Assembly (NCBI RefSeq): GCF_038024095.1
Contig: NZ_CP150668.1
Location: 372,001 to 436,000 of the forward strand
Direction of reading: 5' to 3'
DNA from: Polaribacter tangerinus
GTDB lineage: Bacteria; Bacteroidota; Bacteroidia; Flavobacteriales; Flavobacteriaceae
Length of the DNA: 64,000 bases
The position numbers and the translations under genes were made by a program. Positions within the stretch are counted from its first letter, which is position 1, and each line of letters opens with the position of its first letter. Positions 10,377-19,482 of the stretch are shown in pieces. Under the pieces are notes generated by a model, which saw only the letters and a list, made by a program, of their open reading frames with translations, was not told the DNA's origin and did no database searches.

Positions 10377-10384
10377 CAAAAATA
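10377..10384 (-). promoter_or_regulatory. -7 box for sucC
   Basis: On the minus strand this reads TATTTTTG, a perfect TAnnTTTG. Its last base is the first base of the alternative GTG start, so transcription should begin just downstream and the ATG at 10353 is the first usable start. The rest of the divergent 10354-10656 gap is AT-rich; apart from a poor -7-like TATTTTCG near 10632 ahead of the ABC gene I see nothing in it. Confidence 0.55.
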
Positions 10385-10656
10385 CAAATTCAGTTGTTAA
10401 TATTATTATATTTTAAAGAAAAAAACCTATCAATTATAATTTTGTGTTAACCGACTACATATAATTAAAAATACACCTTCTTGTTTTGCGAATGAAAGTT
10501 GTAAACGTATTTCTAAAGTTTACACATAAACTTATTTGGTTTGTAAAATAAATACTTCAATAAAATCTTTAAAAAGCTAATAACTACAAGAAATGAAGTC
10601 GAATTTTAGATGCATTATGATTTCTTTTTTATATTTTCGTTACAAATTATGTATGA

Positions 10657-11340
10657 ATGATAACGTGTAAAAATATCCATAAAAAATATGGTGATATTGC
10701 TGTTTTAAAAGGTGTTGATTTACATATTGACAAAGGAGAAATTGTTGCCATTGTTGGTCCGTCTGGAGCAGGTAAAACAACACTGCTTCAAATATTAGGT
10801 ACGCTAGACAAACCCGATGAAACAGCAGATTTTTCAATTTTAATTAATAACAATTCTCTAAAAGAATTATCGAATAAAGAACTCTCTTTATTTAGAAATA
10901 CAGAAATTGGTTTTATTTTTCAGTTTCACCAACTTTTACCTGAGTTTACTGCTATAGAAAATGTTTGTATCCCAGCATTTATAGCTAAAAAAACAACTTC
11001 TGAAACAGAAAAAAAAGCCTTAGAAATTTTATCCTTTTTAGGCCTTTCGAGCAGAATACATCACAAACCCAACGAGCTTTCTGGTGGTGAGCAACAAAGA
11101 GTTGCCGTTGCAAGAGCTTTAATTAATAACCCTTCGGTAATTTTAGCAGACGAGCCCAGCGGAAATTTAGATAGTGAATCTGCAAAAAAATTACACGAAT
11201 TATTTTTTGACCTTCGCGATAAATTCGGACAAACATTTGTTTTGGTAACTCATAATGAAGAACTTGCAGAAATGGCAGACAGAAAACTAACCATGAAAGA
11301 CGGTAAAATTTTACAACCATCAAATACTTCAATCTCATAA
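10657..11340 (+). CDS. ABC transporter ATP-binding protein, LolD-like
   Basis: 227 residues. Walker [10 protein letters not shown] (about 35-43), Q-loop region [18 protein letters not shown], signature [15 protein letters not shown] and Walker [13 protein letters not shown] are all intact. The sequence belongs to the MacB/LolD/FtsE group of ATPases. The closest match in character is LolD, which powers extraction of outer-membrane lipoproteins from the inner membrane with LolC/E permeases. No permease is adjacent. The CPBP protease gene starts one base after the stop codon, so the two are translationally close. Confidence 0.88.
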   Translation: MITCKNIHKKYGDIAVLKGVDLHIDKGEIVAIVGPSGAGKTTLLQILGTLDKPDETADFSILINNNSLKELSNKELSLFRNTEIGFIFQFHQLLPEFTAIENVCIPAFIAKKTTSETEKKALEILSFLGLSSRIHHKPNELSGGEQQRVAVARALINNPSVILADEPSGNLDSESAKKLHELFFDLRDKFGQTFVLVTHNEELAEMADRKLTMKDGKILQPSNTSIS

Positions 11341-11341
11341 G

Positions 11342-11887
11342 ATGAAAGAAACTTTTATTGAAATTATAAATTACATAAAAAAACCTACTAACGAAAAAGA
11401 TAGCAATACAAACTACAAATATCGAAGCAGAAAATTCTTTTTAATACTTTTAATATGCCTTATTACTAGCTTCGCATTATCTCCAATTTTTCTGGTTTTT
11501 GAATATTTTGAAATTGTAGATATGGAAAATCATAAGGTAGAAGAAATGCTTAAAAACATGTCTAACCTTCAAAATTTTATAGCAATATCTTTAATTGCAC
11601 CATTATTTGAAGAACTTCTTTTTAGAGCCCCAATTACTACTTTTAAAAAACCTTTATTTTTTAAAATAGCCTTTTATACATTCACTCTCCTTTTTGGATA
11701 TGTACATTTAACTAATTTCGACATTAACACCAACACACTACTATTCTCTTTCTTTCTAGTGCTTCCACAAATTATATTGGGTTTCTACCTAGGATATATT
11801 AGAGTTAAATTTGGGTTACTTTGGGCAATTCTATTACATAGTAGTTACAATAGTATTGTATTTATTCTAAGCTTATTAGAACCTTAA
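11342..11887 (+). CDS. CPBP-family intramembrane metalloprotease
   Basis: 181 residues with about five hydrophobic segments. The catalytic EExxxR motif is FEELLFRAP near residues 87-95. The later motifs are GYVHLTNF (metal-binding His) and LLHSSYNSI. This is the Rce1-like CPBP (Abi) family of glutamate intramembrane proteases. The substrate is unknown. It sits between the LolD-like ATPase (one-base gap) and the TIGR02757 gene (two-base gap), so all three form a tight operon. Confidence 0.85.
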   Translation: MKETFIEIINYIKKPTNEKDSNTNYKYRSRKFFLILLICLITSFALSPIFLVFEYFEIVDMENHKVEEMLKNMSNLQNFIAISLIAPLFEELLFRAPITTFKKPLFFKIAFYTFTLLFGYVHLTNFDINTNTLLFSFFLVLPQIILGFYLGYIRVKFGLLWAILLHSSYNSIVFILSLLEP

Positions 11888-11889
11888 AA

Positions 11890-12654
11890 ATGACAAAAGA
11901 AGCACTTCGAGACTTTTTAGATGAAAAAGTAGCACTTTATAATCACCCAAAGTTTATTGAATCTGACCCTATTCAAATTCCTCATTTATTCTCTAGAAAA
12001 GAAGATATTGAAATTGCCGGCTTTCTAATAGCAATCATTTCATGGGGAAATCGAAAAATGATTATTAAGAACGGCTATAAAATGATGGAGTTGCTAGACA
12101 ACTCGCCTTATGATTTTATTATAAACCATCAACAAAGTGATTTAAAACTCATAGACAGCTTTGTACATAGAACATTTAATGCAAGCGATTTTATACAATT
12201 TATACGTTCTCTAAAAAATATTTATAACTCTCATGGAGGCTTGGAAAATAGCTTATCAATTAAAAAAGGAGAAAAAACTTATGCGAAGAGTATTCATAAT
12301 TTTAAGAAATTGTTTTTTGAAATTGAACATCAAAATAGAACGCTTAAACACATTTCTGACCCTTTAAAAAATTCTGCTGCAAAAAGAATCAATATGTTTT
12401 TACGATGGATGGTAAGAAATGATAACAAAGGGGTAGATTTTGGAATTTGGAAATCTCATAATCCAGCTAACCTATCCTGCCCTTTAGATGTTCACTCTGG
12501 CAATGTAGCACGAAAATTAAAATTACTAACCAGGAAACAAAACGACTGGAAAGCTGTAACCGAGTTGGATACTAAATTACGAGAACTTTGCGCTTTAGAC
12601 CCTGTAAAATATGATTTTGCACTATTTGGACTCGGTGTTTTCGAAAAGTTTTAA
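11890..12654 (+). CDS. TIGR02757 (DUF2400) family protein
   Basis: 254 residues. The conserved C-terminal block DVHSGNVARKLKLLTRKQND, followed by WKAVTELDTKLRELCALDPVKYDFALFGLG, is diagnostic of this Bacteroidota-rich family. FLRWMVRND upstream is also typical. The fold is thought to resemble helix-hairpin-helix DNA glycosylases, but no function is established to my knowledge. It follows the CPBP protease by two bases. Confidence 0.85.
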   Translation: MTKEALRDFLDEKVALYNHPKFIESDPIQIPHLFSRKEDIEIAGFLIAIISWGNRKMIIKNGYKMMELLDNSPYDFIINHQQSDLKLIDSFVHRTFNASDFIQFIRSLKNIYNSHGGLENSLSIKKGEKTYAKSIHNFKKLFFEIEHQNRTLKHISDPLKNSAAKRINMFLRWMVRNDNKGVDFGIWKSHNPANLSCPLDVHSGNVARKLKLLTRKQNDWKAVTELDTKLRELCALDPVKYDFALFGLGVFEKF

Positions 12655-12722
12655 TTAATAATTAACAAGAATTTTTTTATCCTTTTATTTTGAATAAATT
12701 AGAGTTTTTAAATTCTATTATT

Positions 12723-14207
12723 ATGAAAAGGTTATCTATTATAATTGGGTGTATTTTAAGTTTAAATATTGTTGCACAAGATAACAGAATACCTATAGAC
12801 ACAACAATTGTTACCAACAATAGCGTTACCGTTAAAGGAGTAAAAGTTTCTTATTCTGCTACCACAGGAATGCAGCCTGTTTGGAACGAAAACGGTAAAG
12901 TAATTGCTTCTTTATACTACACCTACTACAAAAGAACTGATGTAAAAAATAGCGAACAAAGGCCGCTAATTTTATCTTTTAATGGTGGCCCTGGTTCTGC
13001 CTCTGTTTGGATGCATATTGCATACACTGGGCCACGAGTGCTTAAAATTGATGAAGAAGGTTTTCCTATTCAGCCTTATGGTGTAAAAGAAAACTCAAAT
13101 ACTATTTTAGATGTTGCTGATATTGTGTATATAAACCCAGTAAACACAGGTTACTCTAGACCCGTTTTAGAAAAAGGAGAAAAATTAGATAGGTCGTTAT
13201 TTTTTGGAATAAATGCAGATATCAAATACCTAGCCAGCTGGATAACAACTTTTATTTCTAGAAATAATAGATGGGAATCTCCAAAATACTTAATTGGAGA
13301 GAGTTATGGCGGCACCAGAGTTATGGGATTAGCTGCTGCTTTACAAAATAAAGAATGGATGTACTTAAATGGTGTTATTATGGTTTCACCTGCAGATTAT
13401 AAAGTTTTAAGAACAGAAAGCTCTGTAGATTATGCTATAAACCTACCTTACTTTACAGCCGCTGCTTGGTACCATAAAATGCTACCAGAAAACTTACAGT
13501 CTCAAGATTTGGAACAAATATTACCTATGGCAGAAAATTTTGCCATAAACACTTTATTACCAGCAATTGCAAAAGGTGGTTTTATAGAAAATTCCGAAAA
13601 AGAAAAAGTTGCTAATGAATTTTCTAAATTCTCTGGTTTAAGTAGTAAAGTGATACTGCAAAATAATTTAGAAGTTTCACCAAGTTTTTTTTGGAAAGAA
13701 TTGTTAAGAGACAAAAATGGAAAAACAATTGGTAGGTTAGACTCTAGATATCTTGGTATCGATAAAAGAGAAACCGGAAGTAGTACAGACTACAATTCTG
13801 AATTAACCTCGTGGCTTCACTCTTTTACTCCAGCTATTAACTATTACATTCGTGAAGAACTTAAATTTAAAACTGATGTTAAATACAATGTTTTTGGAAA
13901 TGTTTCTCCTTGGGACAACAGAAACAATAATGTTAGAGAAGAATTAAGACAAGCAATGGCACAAAACCCATTTTTAAAAGTACTTATACAGTCAGGTTAT
14001 TACGATGGTGCCACCACCTATTTTGGTGCAAAATATACCATGTGGAAAACAGATCCTAGTGGAAAATTAAAAGATAGATTCTTCTTTAAAGGATATAGAA
14101 GTGGCCACATGATGTATTTGAGAAATGACGATTTAAAAAAATCTAATGACGATTTAAGAACCTTTATTTCTAATAGTTTGTCGAATGGTAAGTCTGCAAA
14201 ATACTAA
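12723..14207 (+). CDS. S10-family serine carboxypeptidase-like exported protein
   Basis: 494 residues from the ATG at 12723. An upstream TTG in frame at 12690 would put 11 residues before the signal peptide MKRLSIIIGCILSLNIVAQ and is not used here. The S10 alpha/beta hydrolase landmarks are all present: FNGGPGSASVWMH (oxyanion hole), IGESYGGTRVMG (nucleophile Ser), YDGATTYFG (Asp region) and KGYRSGHMMYL (catalytic His). Expected role: extracytoplasmic C-terminal peptidase, probably periplasmic since no T9SS tail is present. The BatA-like gene starts 4 bases after its stop. Confidence 0.85.
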   Translation: MKRLSIIIGCILSLNIVAQDNRIPIDTTIVTNNSVTVKGVKVSYSATTGMQPVWNENGKVIASLYYTYYKRTDVKNSEQRPLILSFNGGPGSASVWMHIAYTGPRVLKIDEEGFPIQPYGVKENSNTILDVADIVYINPVNTGYSRPVLEKGEKLDRSLFFGINADIKYLASWITTFISRNNRWESPKYLIGESYGGTRVMGLAAALQNKEWMYLNGVIMVSPADYKVLRTESSVDYAINLPYFTAAAWYHKMLPENLQSQDLEQILPMAENFAINTLLPAIAKGGFIENSEKEKVANEFSKFSGLSSKVILQNNLEVSPSFFWKELLRDKNGKTIGRLDSRYLGIDKRETGSSTDYNSELTSWLHSFTPAINYYIREELKFKTDVKYNVFGNVSPWDNRNNNVREELRQAMAQNPFLKVLIQSGYYDGATTYFGAKYTMWKTDPSGKLKDRFFFKGYRSGHMMYLRNDDLKKSNDDLRTFISNSLSNGKSAKY

Positions 14208-14211
14208 ATAA

Positions 14212-16155
14212 ATGCATTTTAAAAACCCTGAAGTTTTATACTTTTTATTTCTATTAATTATACCTATTCTAATACACTTATTTCAATTACAGAAATATGC
14301 AAAAACCACATTTACTAATGTTGCTTTTCTAAAAAAACTGCAACAACAAAATCGTAAAAGTTCTCGCCTAAAAAAATGGCTAATTTTATGCACAAGATTA
14401 TTATTACTTTCAGCGATACTTTTTGCTTTTTCACAACCTTATTTTGGCAAAAAAAACACCCTAAATAAAAATCATACTTTTATCTATTTAGACAATTCTT
14501 TGAGTTTAGATACGAATGATGACAAAGGAAATCTGTTAAAAAAATCAATTGAAGAAATAATAGAAAATGCCTCAAAAAAAAATACATATACTTTTATTAC
14601 CAACAATTCATTTTCTAAAAAAATTGACTATAACGAACTAAAAAATGAACTACTTAAAATCAAAATTACTCCTCTTCAATTAAATATTAACAGTGTTTTA
14701 CTTTCAATTTTTCAAGAAAAAAAAACCAAAATAAAAACTTTAAATGATGTTGTATTAATATCTGACTTTCAGGGTAATTACAAAAATAAGTTTACAAATG
14801 TAAAAGACTATTTTTCTGTAGTAAAAAGAAAAAGCTCTTTAAATTACAACATTTCTATAGATACTGCTTACACTATTACAAAAAACCCCAACAATAAAAC
14901 CCTAATTGTTGCTATTAAAAACCAAGGCAATAAAACAGACAAAGTACCAATTGCATTATACAACAACTATGAACTGGTAAGTAAACAAACCTTTTCGATT
15001 GCAAAAGATGAAACTAAAAAAATTGAATTTAACATCTCTAACTTCACATCATTTTTAGGAACTGTAAAAATAACTTATAACGACATTTTTGAATTTGACA
15101 ACACGTACTATTTTGCAATTAATAAAAGCAAAAAAATACGAATTCTCTCTGTGGGAAATCCTCAAAAATTCATCTCAAAAATATTTAATGATGCTAAATT
15201 TTCACTTACCAACTCACCATTAAAAAACATCGATTATAATGGTATTTTAGAACATCAATTAATAGTGCTTAATAGCTTAGAAAAAATACCCACAATTTTT
15301 GCTGATAAAATTATAGATTTCACAAAAAAAGGAGGAACCCTACTAATTATTCCAGATGACAATATAGATATAGACTCCTATAATAATTTGTTTAAAAAAC
15401 TAAACGCTGGTAATTTAAAACCAAAAGTTAAAGACACACTTAAAGTTACAACAATCAATTTTAGCCATCCTTTGTTTAAAAATGTGTTTACAAAAACTAT
15501 AACAAATTTTCAATATCCAATGGTAGAGAGCTACTACCCTGTCATTAATAAAACATCCAGTAAAATTTTAACTTTAGAAAATGGCAAACCTTTTATAAGC
15601 CTACTTAACAAAAACATCTATTTTGTTAGTAGTTCCTTAAAAAAAGAGAACAGTAACTTTATAAATTCACCATTAATAGTACCTACTTTTTATAATATTG
15701 GTATTTCGAGTTTTAACAATAGTAAATTAGCTTATGTAATAGGAAAAAAGAATAAAATTGAAGTAAAAACGAAATTAAAAAAAGATGAAGTTCTTTCCTT
15801 AATCAACAATAAAAACAAAGCAATTATACCTCTACAACAATCCTATTATAATAAAGTAATCATATCTACAAGTGACGAAATTGTAGAAAACGGATTCCAA
15901 ACCATTGCCATCAAAGGAAAAAGTATAAAAAATATTGCTTTTAATAATCCAAAAGAAGAGAGCCTACTCAATTTCTTAGACCTTAAAGAGATTACAAAAA
16001 ACAACCAATACATACAATTACATAAAGACATCCCTTCTTTTTTTAACCAAGTAAAAAAAAATAACGAAGTTCAATGGCTATGGAAATGGTTTTTAATCAT
16101 AGCAATTGTATCTTTGCTGTTAGAAATTTTGATTTTAAAATTCTTTAAACCATGA
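14212..16155 (+). CDS. BatA-like N-terminal domain membrane protein
   Basis: 647 residues. The N-terminal ~80 residues carry the BatA/TIGR02226 double transmembrane signature (FKNPEVLYFLFLLIIPILIH, then a basic stretch KSSRLKKWLILCTRLLLLS). A large extracytoplasmic part with a von Willebrand-like fold follows, and there is a final membrane helix at about 618-642 (WLWKWFLIIAIVSLLLEILIL). The coding sequence is very A-rich with several A8-A9 runs. Function is unproven; Bat proteins are linked to aerotolerance in Bacteroides. It overlaps the next gene by four bases (ATGA), a sign of translational coupling. Confidence 0.8.
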   Translation: MHFKNPEVLYFLFLLIIPILIHLFQLQKYAKTTFTNVAFLKKLQQQNRKSSRLKKWLILCTRLLLLSAILFAFSQPYFGKKNTLNKNHTFIYLDNSLSLDTNDDKGNLLKKSIEEIIENASKKNTYTFITNNSFSKKIDYNELKNELLKIKITPLQLNINSVLLSIFQEKKTKIKTLNDVVLISDFQGNYKNKFTNVKDYFSVVKRKSSLNYNISIDTAYTITKNPNNKTLIVAIKNQGNKTDKVPIALYNNYELVSKQTFSIAKDETKKIEFNISNFTSFLGTVKITYNDIFEFDNTYYFAINKSKKIRILSVGNPQKFISKIFNDAKFSLTNSPLKNIDYNGILEHQLIVLNSLEKIPTIFADKIIDFTKKGGTLLIIPDDNIDIDSYNNLFKKLNAGNLKPKVKDTLKVTTINFSHPLFKNVFTKTITNFQYPMVESYYPVINKTSSKILTLENGKPFISLLNKNIYFVSSSLKKENSNFINSPLIVPTFYNIGISSFNNSKLAYVIGKKNKIEVKTKLKKDEVLSLINNKNKAIIPLQQSYYNKVIISTSDEIVENGFQTIAIKGKSIKNIAFNNPKEESLLNFLDLKEITKNNQYIQLHKDIPSFFNQVKKNNEVQWLWKWFLIIAIVSLLLEILILKFFKP

Positions 16156-17411
16156 GTACGCTTATAAAATCTGCAACAATCATAGATAGCGAAAGCAAGT
16201 TTCATCGTCAAAAAAAAGACCTTTTAATCGTAGACGGTTGTATTGCAAAAATTGATGATAATATTCCTGTCAAAAAAAAGTACACTGTTGTAAGCAGAGA
16301 AAACTTACATATTTCTTGTGGTTGGTTCGATACTAGCGTTTCTTTTGGAGAACCAGGTTTTGAAGAACGAGAAACAATAAAAAACGGACTAAAGGTAGCT
16401 GCAAAAAGTGGTTTTACCAGTGTTGCTGTAAATGCAAATACATATCCTGTAATTGACACTAAAAGTAGTGTAGAATTTCTAATTAATAGTGCTAAAAATG
16501 CAGCAACTAAGCTCTATCCTATTGGTGCATTAACTAAAAATAGAAGTAGTAACGAAATTGCCGAGCTTTACGATATGCAACAATCTGGCGCTATTTCTTT
16601 TTATGATTATAAGAAACCAGTTACCAACGACAATTTGATGAAAATTGCATTACAATATGCTCAAAACTTTAACGGACTTATCCAAAGTTTTCCAAAAAAT
16701 AATCAAATAGCTGGTGAAGGTATTGCGCATGAAGGAGAAAACAGTACTAGGTTAGGGTTAAAAGGAATACCTTCCCTTGCAGAAAACATTCAAATTTCTA
16801 GGGATTTATTTTTATTAGAATATACAGGTGGAAAACTTCACATACCTACAATTTCTACTGCCGAATCTGTGCAACTAATTAAAGAGGCAAAAAAGAAGGG
16901 ACTGCAAGTAACTTGTAGCGTTTCGGCTCATCACCTAACATTAACAGACAGCACTTTAGAAAATTTTAACAGCCTCTATAAAACCAACCCTCCTTTAAGA
17001 ACAAAAAATGACTGTAAAGCACTAATTAAAGGCGTTAAAAGCGGCGTGATAGACAACATTACTTCAGACCATAACCCAATAGATATAGAGCATAAAAAAA
17101 TGGAGTTTAGCCAAGCAAAAAACGGTACTATTGGCCTAGAAAGTTTATTTGGGAGCCTACTTACTGTTTTAGAATTAGAAGATTTTATTGCCACATTAAC
17201 CACAAAACCAAGGGCTATCTTTAATTTAGAAAAAACAGGAATTAGTGAAGGAAATACCGCAGATATTTCTTTATTCAACCCAACAAAAGAATACCTATTT
17301 ACAGAAAAAAATATTTTATCTACTTCTAAAAACAGCGCTTTTTTAAATAAAAAAATGAAGGGAATTGTGTACGGTATTTTCGCTAATAACCAATTAGTTT
17401 TAAATGATTAA
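16152..17411 (+). CDS. dihydroorotase homologue lacking the metal ligands
   Basis: 419 residues, homologous along its length to type I dihydroorotase (PyrC/TIGR00857): N-terminal beta domain, EPGFEE, AHHLTLTD, KTNPPLRTKNDC and NITSDHNP. However, the metal site is gone. The usual D-x-H-x-H reads D60-T-S-V-S (SFGEPG follows), the HAED histidine is replaced in LIQSFPKNNQ, and the His of the HvSta motif is Thr in LHIPTISTAES. It is therefore unlikely to hydrolyse dihydroorotate. By analogy with the inactive PyrC' of pseudomonads it might have a structural or regulatory role, for example with aspartate transcarbamoylase; that is inference. Its start overlaps the BatA-like stop by four bases. Confidence 0.85.
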   Translation: MSTLIKSATIIDSESKFHRQKKDLLIVDGCIAKIDDNIPVKKKYTVVSRENLHISCGWFDTSVSFGEPGFEERETIKNGLKVAAKSGFTSVAVNANTYPVIDTKSSVEFLINSAKNAATKLYPIGALTKNRSSNEIAELYDMQQSGAISFYDYKKPVTNDNLMKIALQYAQNFNGLIQSFPKNNQIAGEGIAHEGENSTRLGLKGIPSLAENIQISRDLFLLEYTGGKLHIPTISTAESVQLIKEAKKKGLQVTCSVSAHHLTLTDSTLENFNSLYKTNPPLRTKNDCKALIKGVKSGVIDNITSDHNPIDIEHKKMEFSQAKNGTIGLESLFGSLLTVLELEDFIATLTTKPRAIFNLEKTGISEGNTADISLFNPTKEYLFTEKNILSTSKNSAFLNKKMKGIVYGIFANNQLVLND

Positions 17412-17514
17412 AAAAAACGACACTTTTCTATTAATTAAAACTAAAAATTTCAATTCCAAAAAAACTTAAAACGAATTCATACGTTTCCTCTTTTAAATAA
17501 ATATTTATAAATAT

Positions 17515-18156
17515 ATGAGTAATTTACAGTACATTGTTAGGGCTCCAAAAAAGAATATCGAAAACCCTCCATTGCTTGTTTTACTTCATGGTTACGGAAG
17601 CAACAAAGAAGACTTATTTTCTTTTTCTGAAGAACTACTAGAAGAACTTTTAATAGTTAGTGCAGAAGCACCACTCTCTATGGGTTTTGGCGGATATGCA
17701 TGGTACTCAATTAATTTTGATGATATAAATGGTAAATTCTCTGACTTAAAAGAAGCAAAGCAATCAATCGATAAAATAGCCACTTTTATTGATGAAATAA
17801 AACAAAAATACAATACAAATTCAGAAAAGACGTTCCTGTTAGGATTTAGCCAAGGAGCCATCCTCAGCTACTCCTTAAGCTTTTTTTACCCAAACAAAGT
17901 ACAACATATAATCGCTCTAAGTGGTTATATAAATAAAGAGTTGTTGCCAGACAAAATTTCAGAAACTATCAAAACAACATATTACAGTTCGCACGGTATT
18001 GTAGACCAAGTTTTACCAATAGAATGGGCAAGAAACACAAAACCATTTTTAGATAAACAAGGACTTAAATGTAACTATTCTGAGTATAATGTCGGTCACG
18101 GTGTTGCGCCTCAAAACTTTTATAGTTTTAAAAAATGGATTGAAGAGCAATTATAA
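17515..18156 (+). CDS. alpha/beta hydrolase (phospholipase/carboxylesterase family)
   Basis: 213 residues, no signal peptide. The family motifs are LLVLLHGYGSNKEDLF (oxyanion loop), FLLGFSQGAILSYSL with nucleophile Ser in GFSQG (about residue 112), SHGIVDQVLPIEWA with the acid Asp, and NVGHGVAPQNF with the catalytic His. Length matches bacterial carboxylesterases of the acyl-protein-thioesterase-like family. Substrate unknown. It follows the dihydroorotase-like gene after about 100 AT-rich bases in which I see no clear promoter or terminator. Confidence 0.85.
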   Translation: MSNLQYIVRAPKKNIENPPLLVLLHGYGSNKEDLFSFSEELLEELLIVSAEAPLSMGFGGYAWYSINFDDINGKFSDLKEAKQSIDKIATFIDEIKQKYNTNSEKTFLLGFSQGAILSYSLSFFYPNKVQHIIALSGYINKELLPDKISETIKTTYYSSHGIVDQVLPIEWARNTKPFLDKQGLKCNYSEYNVGHGVAPQNFYSFKKWIEEQL

Positions 18157-18245
18157 AGCAACAATCTAAAAATAAATATATTTAAAAAGTTCTTTTAACT
18201 ATTAATAAAAAAAGGGATTAAAACTACCTTTACAAAAACACATCT

Positions 18246-19481
18246 ATGCAGTTTTCTGATTTTTCCTTAAATTCTACTATTTTAAAAGCAGTAAAAGAAC
18301 AACGCTTCCATACACCAACAGTGGTACAACATAAAGTAATTCCGCTTATACTAGAACAAAAAAATGTGGTTGTCTCTGCACAAACAGGAACAGGAAAAAC
18401 TGCCTCGTTTTCATTACCTATTATAGAGTTATTATCGAGAAAAGAAGTAGATGAATCAAACTCATCAAAAATTAAGTCGTTAATAATTACACCTACCAGA
18501 GAATTAGCGATACAAATTTTAGATACTTTTAAAAATTTTAGCAAGCATTGCAACATAAAAACTACTGCTATTTATGGAGGTGTATCTTTAAACCCGCAAA
18601 AAGAAATGCTTGCAAAAGGGGTTGATGTTTTAATCGCAACTCCTGGTCGATTAATTGATCTTCAAAAACAAGGACATGTAGATTTAGGTAACGTAGAAAT
18701 ATTTGTTTTAGATGAAGCAGATTTACTACTAGATATGGGGTTTATAGAAGATGTAAAAAAAATTGAAGCAACTTGTCCTAAAAATAAACAGACCTTACTT
18801 TTTTCTGCAACAATGCCAGATAAAATTGTAGACTTGGCAAAAAGAATTATCAGCAAACCAGTAATTGTAGAAATTAACCCCACCGAAACTACCTCAAAAA
18901 ACATTGGTCAGTTATTATATTATCTACCAAAAAAACATAAAACAGATTTATGCTTACACCTTCTTAGAAACACAATAAACGGAAAAATAATTATTTTTCG
19001 ACGCACAAAGTTCGGAGTAGACAAATTAGAAGAATCGCTAAGTAAAAATGGGTACAATGTAGCTAGCATTCATGGAGACAAAACTCAAGCTCTTAGAAAC
19101 CAAGCGATAGAAGACTTTAAAAGCAAAAAAGCATCCATTTTAATTGCTACAGATGTAGCATCAAGAGGTATTGATATTACCAATGTCGATGCTATTATTA
19201 ATTTTGATTTACCAAATGTTGCAGAAACCTATATTCATAGAATTGGGAGGACAGGTAGAGCTGGAAAATCGGGAATTGCATTCTCTTTTTGCTCACCAGA
19301 TGAAAATTCATACGTTAAATTAATAGAAGATCTTTTAGGAAGAACCATAAAAGTAATCTCTGATCATCCATACCCAATTTCGAAACCGAAACACAAAAAA
19401 AAGCAACCAAATACAGTAAGTAAAAATAAGAAAGGAAGAAAATCTGAGGCCTCAAAGAAAAGAAAAAAAAGATGGTATTAA
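18246..19481 (+). CDS. DEAD-box ATP-dependent RNA helicase (RhlE-like)
   Basis: 411 residues. All core motifs are intact: Q motif region TPTVVQHKVIP, motif I AQTGTGKTASF, Ia PTRELA, II VLDEADLLLDMGF, III SATMP, V DVASRGIDI and VI HRIGRTGRAGK. A short, strongly basic C-terminal tail (KPKHKKKQP... ending KKRKKRWY) should bind RNA. Probable role: ribosome assembly or RNA turnover, especially in the cold. It ends one base from the converging end of the histidine kinase gene, leaving no room for a terminator between them. Confidence 0.92.
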   Translation: MQFSDFSLNSTILKAVKEQRFHTPTVVQHKVIPLILEQKNVVVSAQTGTGKTASFSLPIIELLSRKEVDESNSSKIKSLIITPTRELAIQILDTFKNFSKHCNIKTTAIYGGVSLNPQKEMLAKGVDVLIATPGRLIDLQKQGHVDLGNVEIFVLDEADLLLDMGFIEDVKKIEATCPKNKQTLLFSATMPDKIVDLAKRIISKPVIVEINPTETTSKNIGQLLYYLPKKHKTDLCLHLLRNTINGKIIIFRRTKFGVDKLEESLSKNGYNVASIHGDKTQALRNQAIEDFKSKKASILIATDVASRGIDITNVDAIINFDLPNVAETYIHRIGRTGRAGKSGIAFSFCSPDENSYVKLIEDLLGRTIKVISDHPYPISKPKHKKKQPNTVSKNKKGRKSEASKKRKKRWY

Positions 19482-19482
19482 T

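Noticed and set aside
10353..10377. Longer sucC start at GTG 10377
   Set aside because: The GTG lies within the -7 box and the extra residues precede the conserved MNLHEYQGKE start.
14570..14730. A9 runs in the BatA-like gene as frameshift sites
   Set aside because: They are not placed at a domain boundary and similar runs are expected in such A-rich coding sequence.
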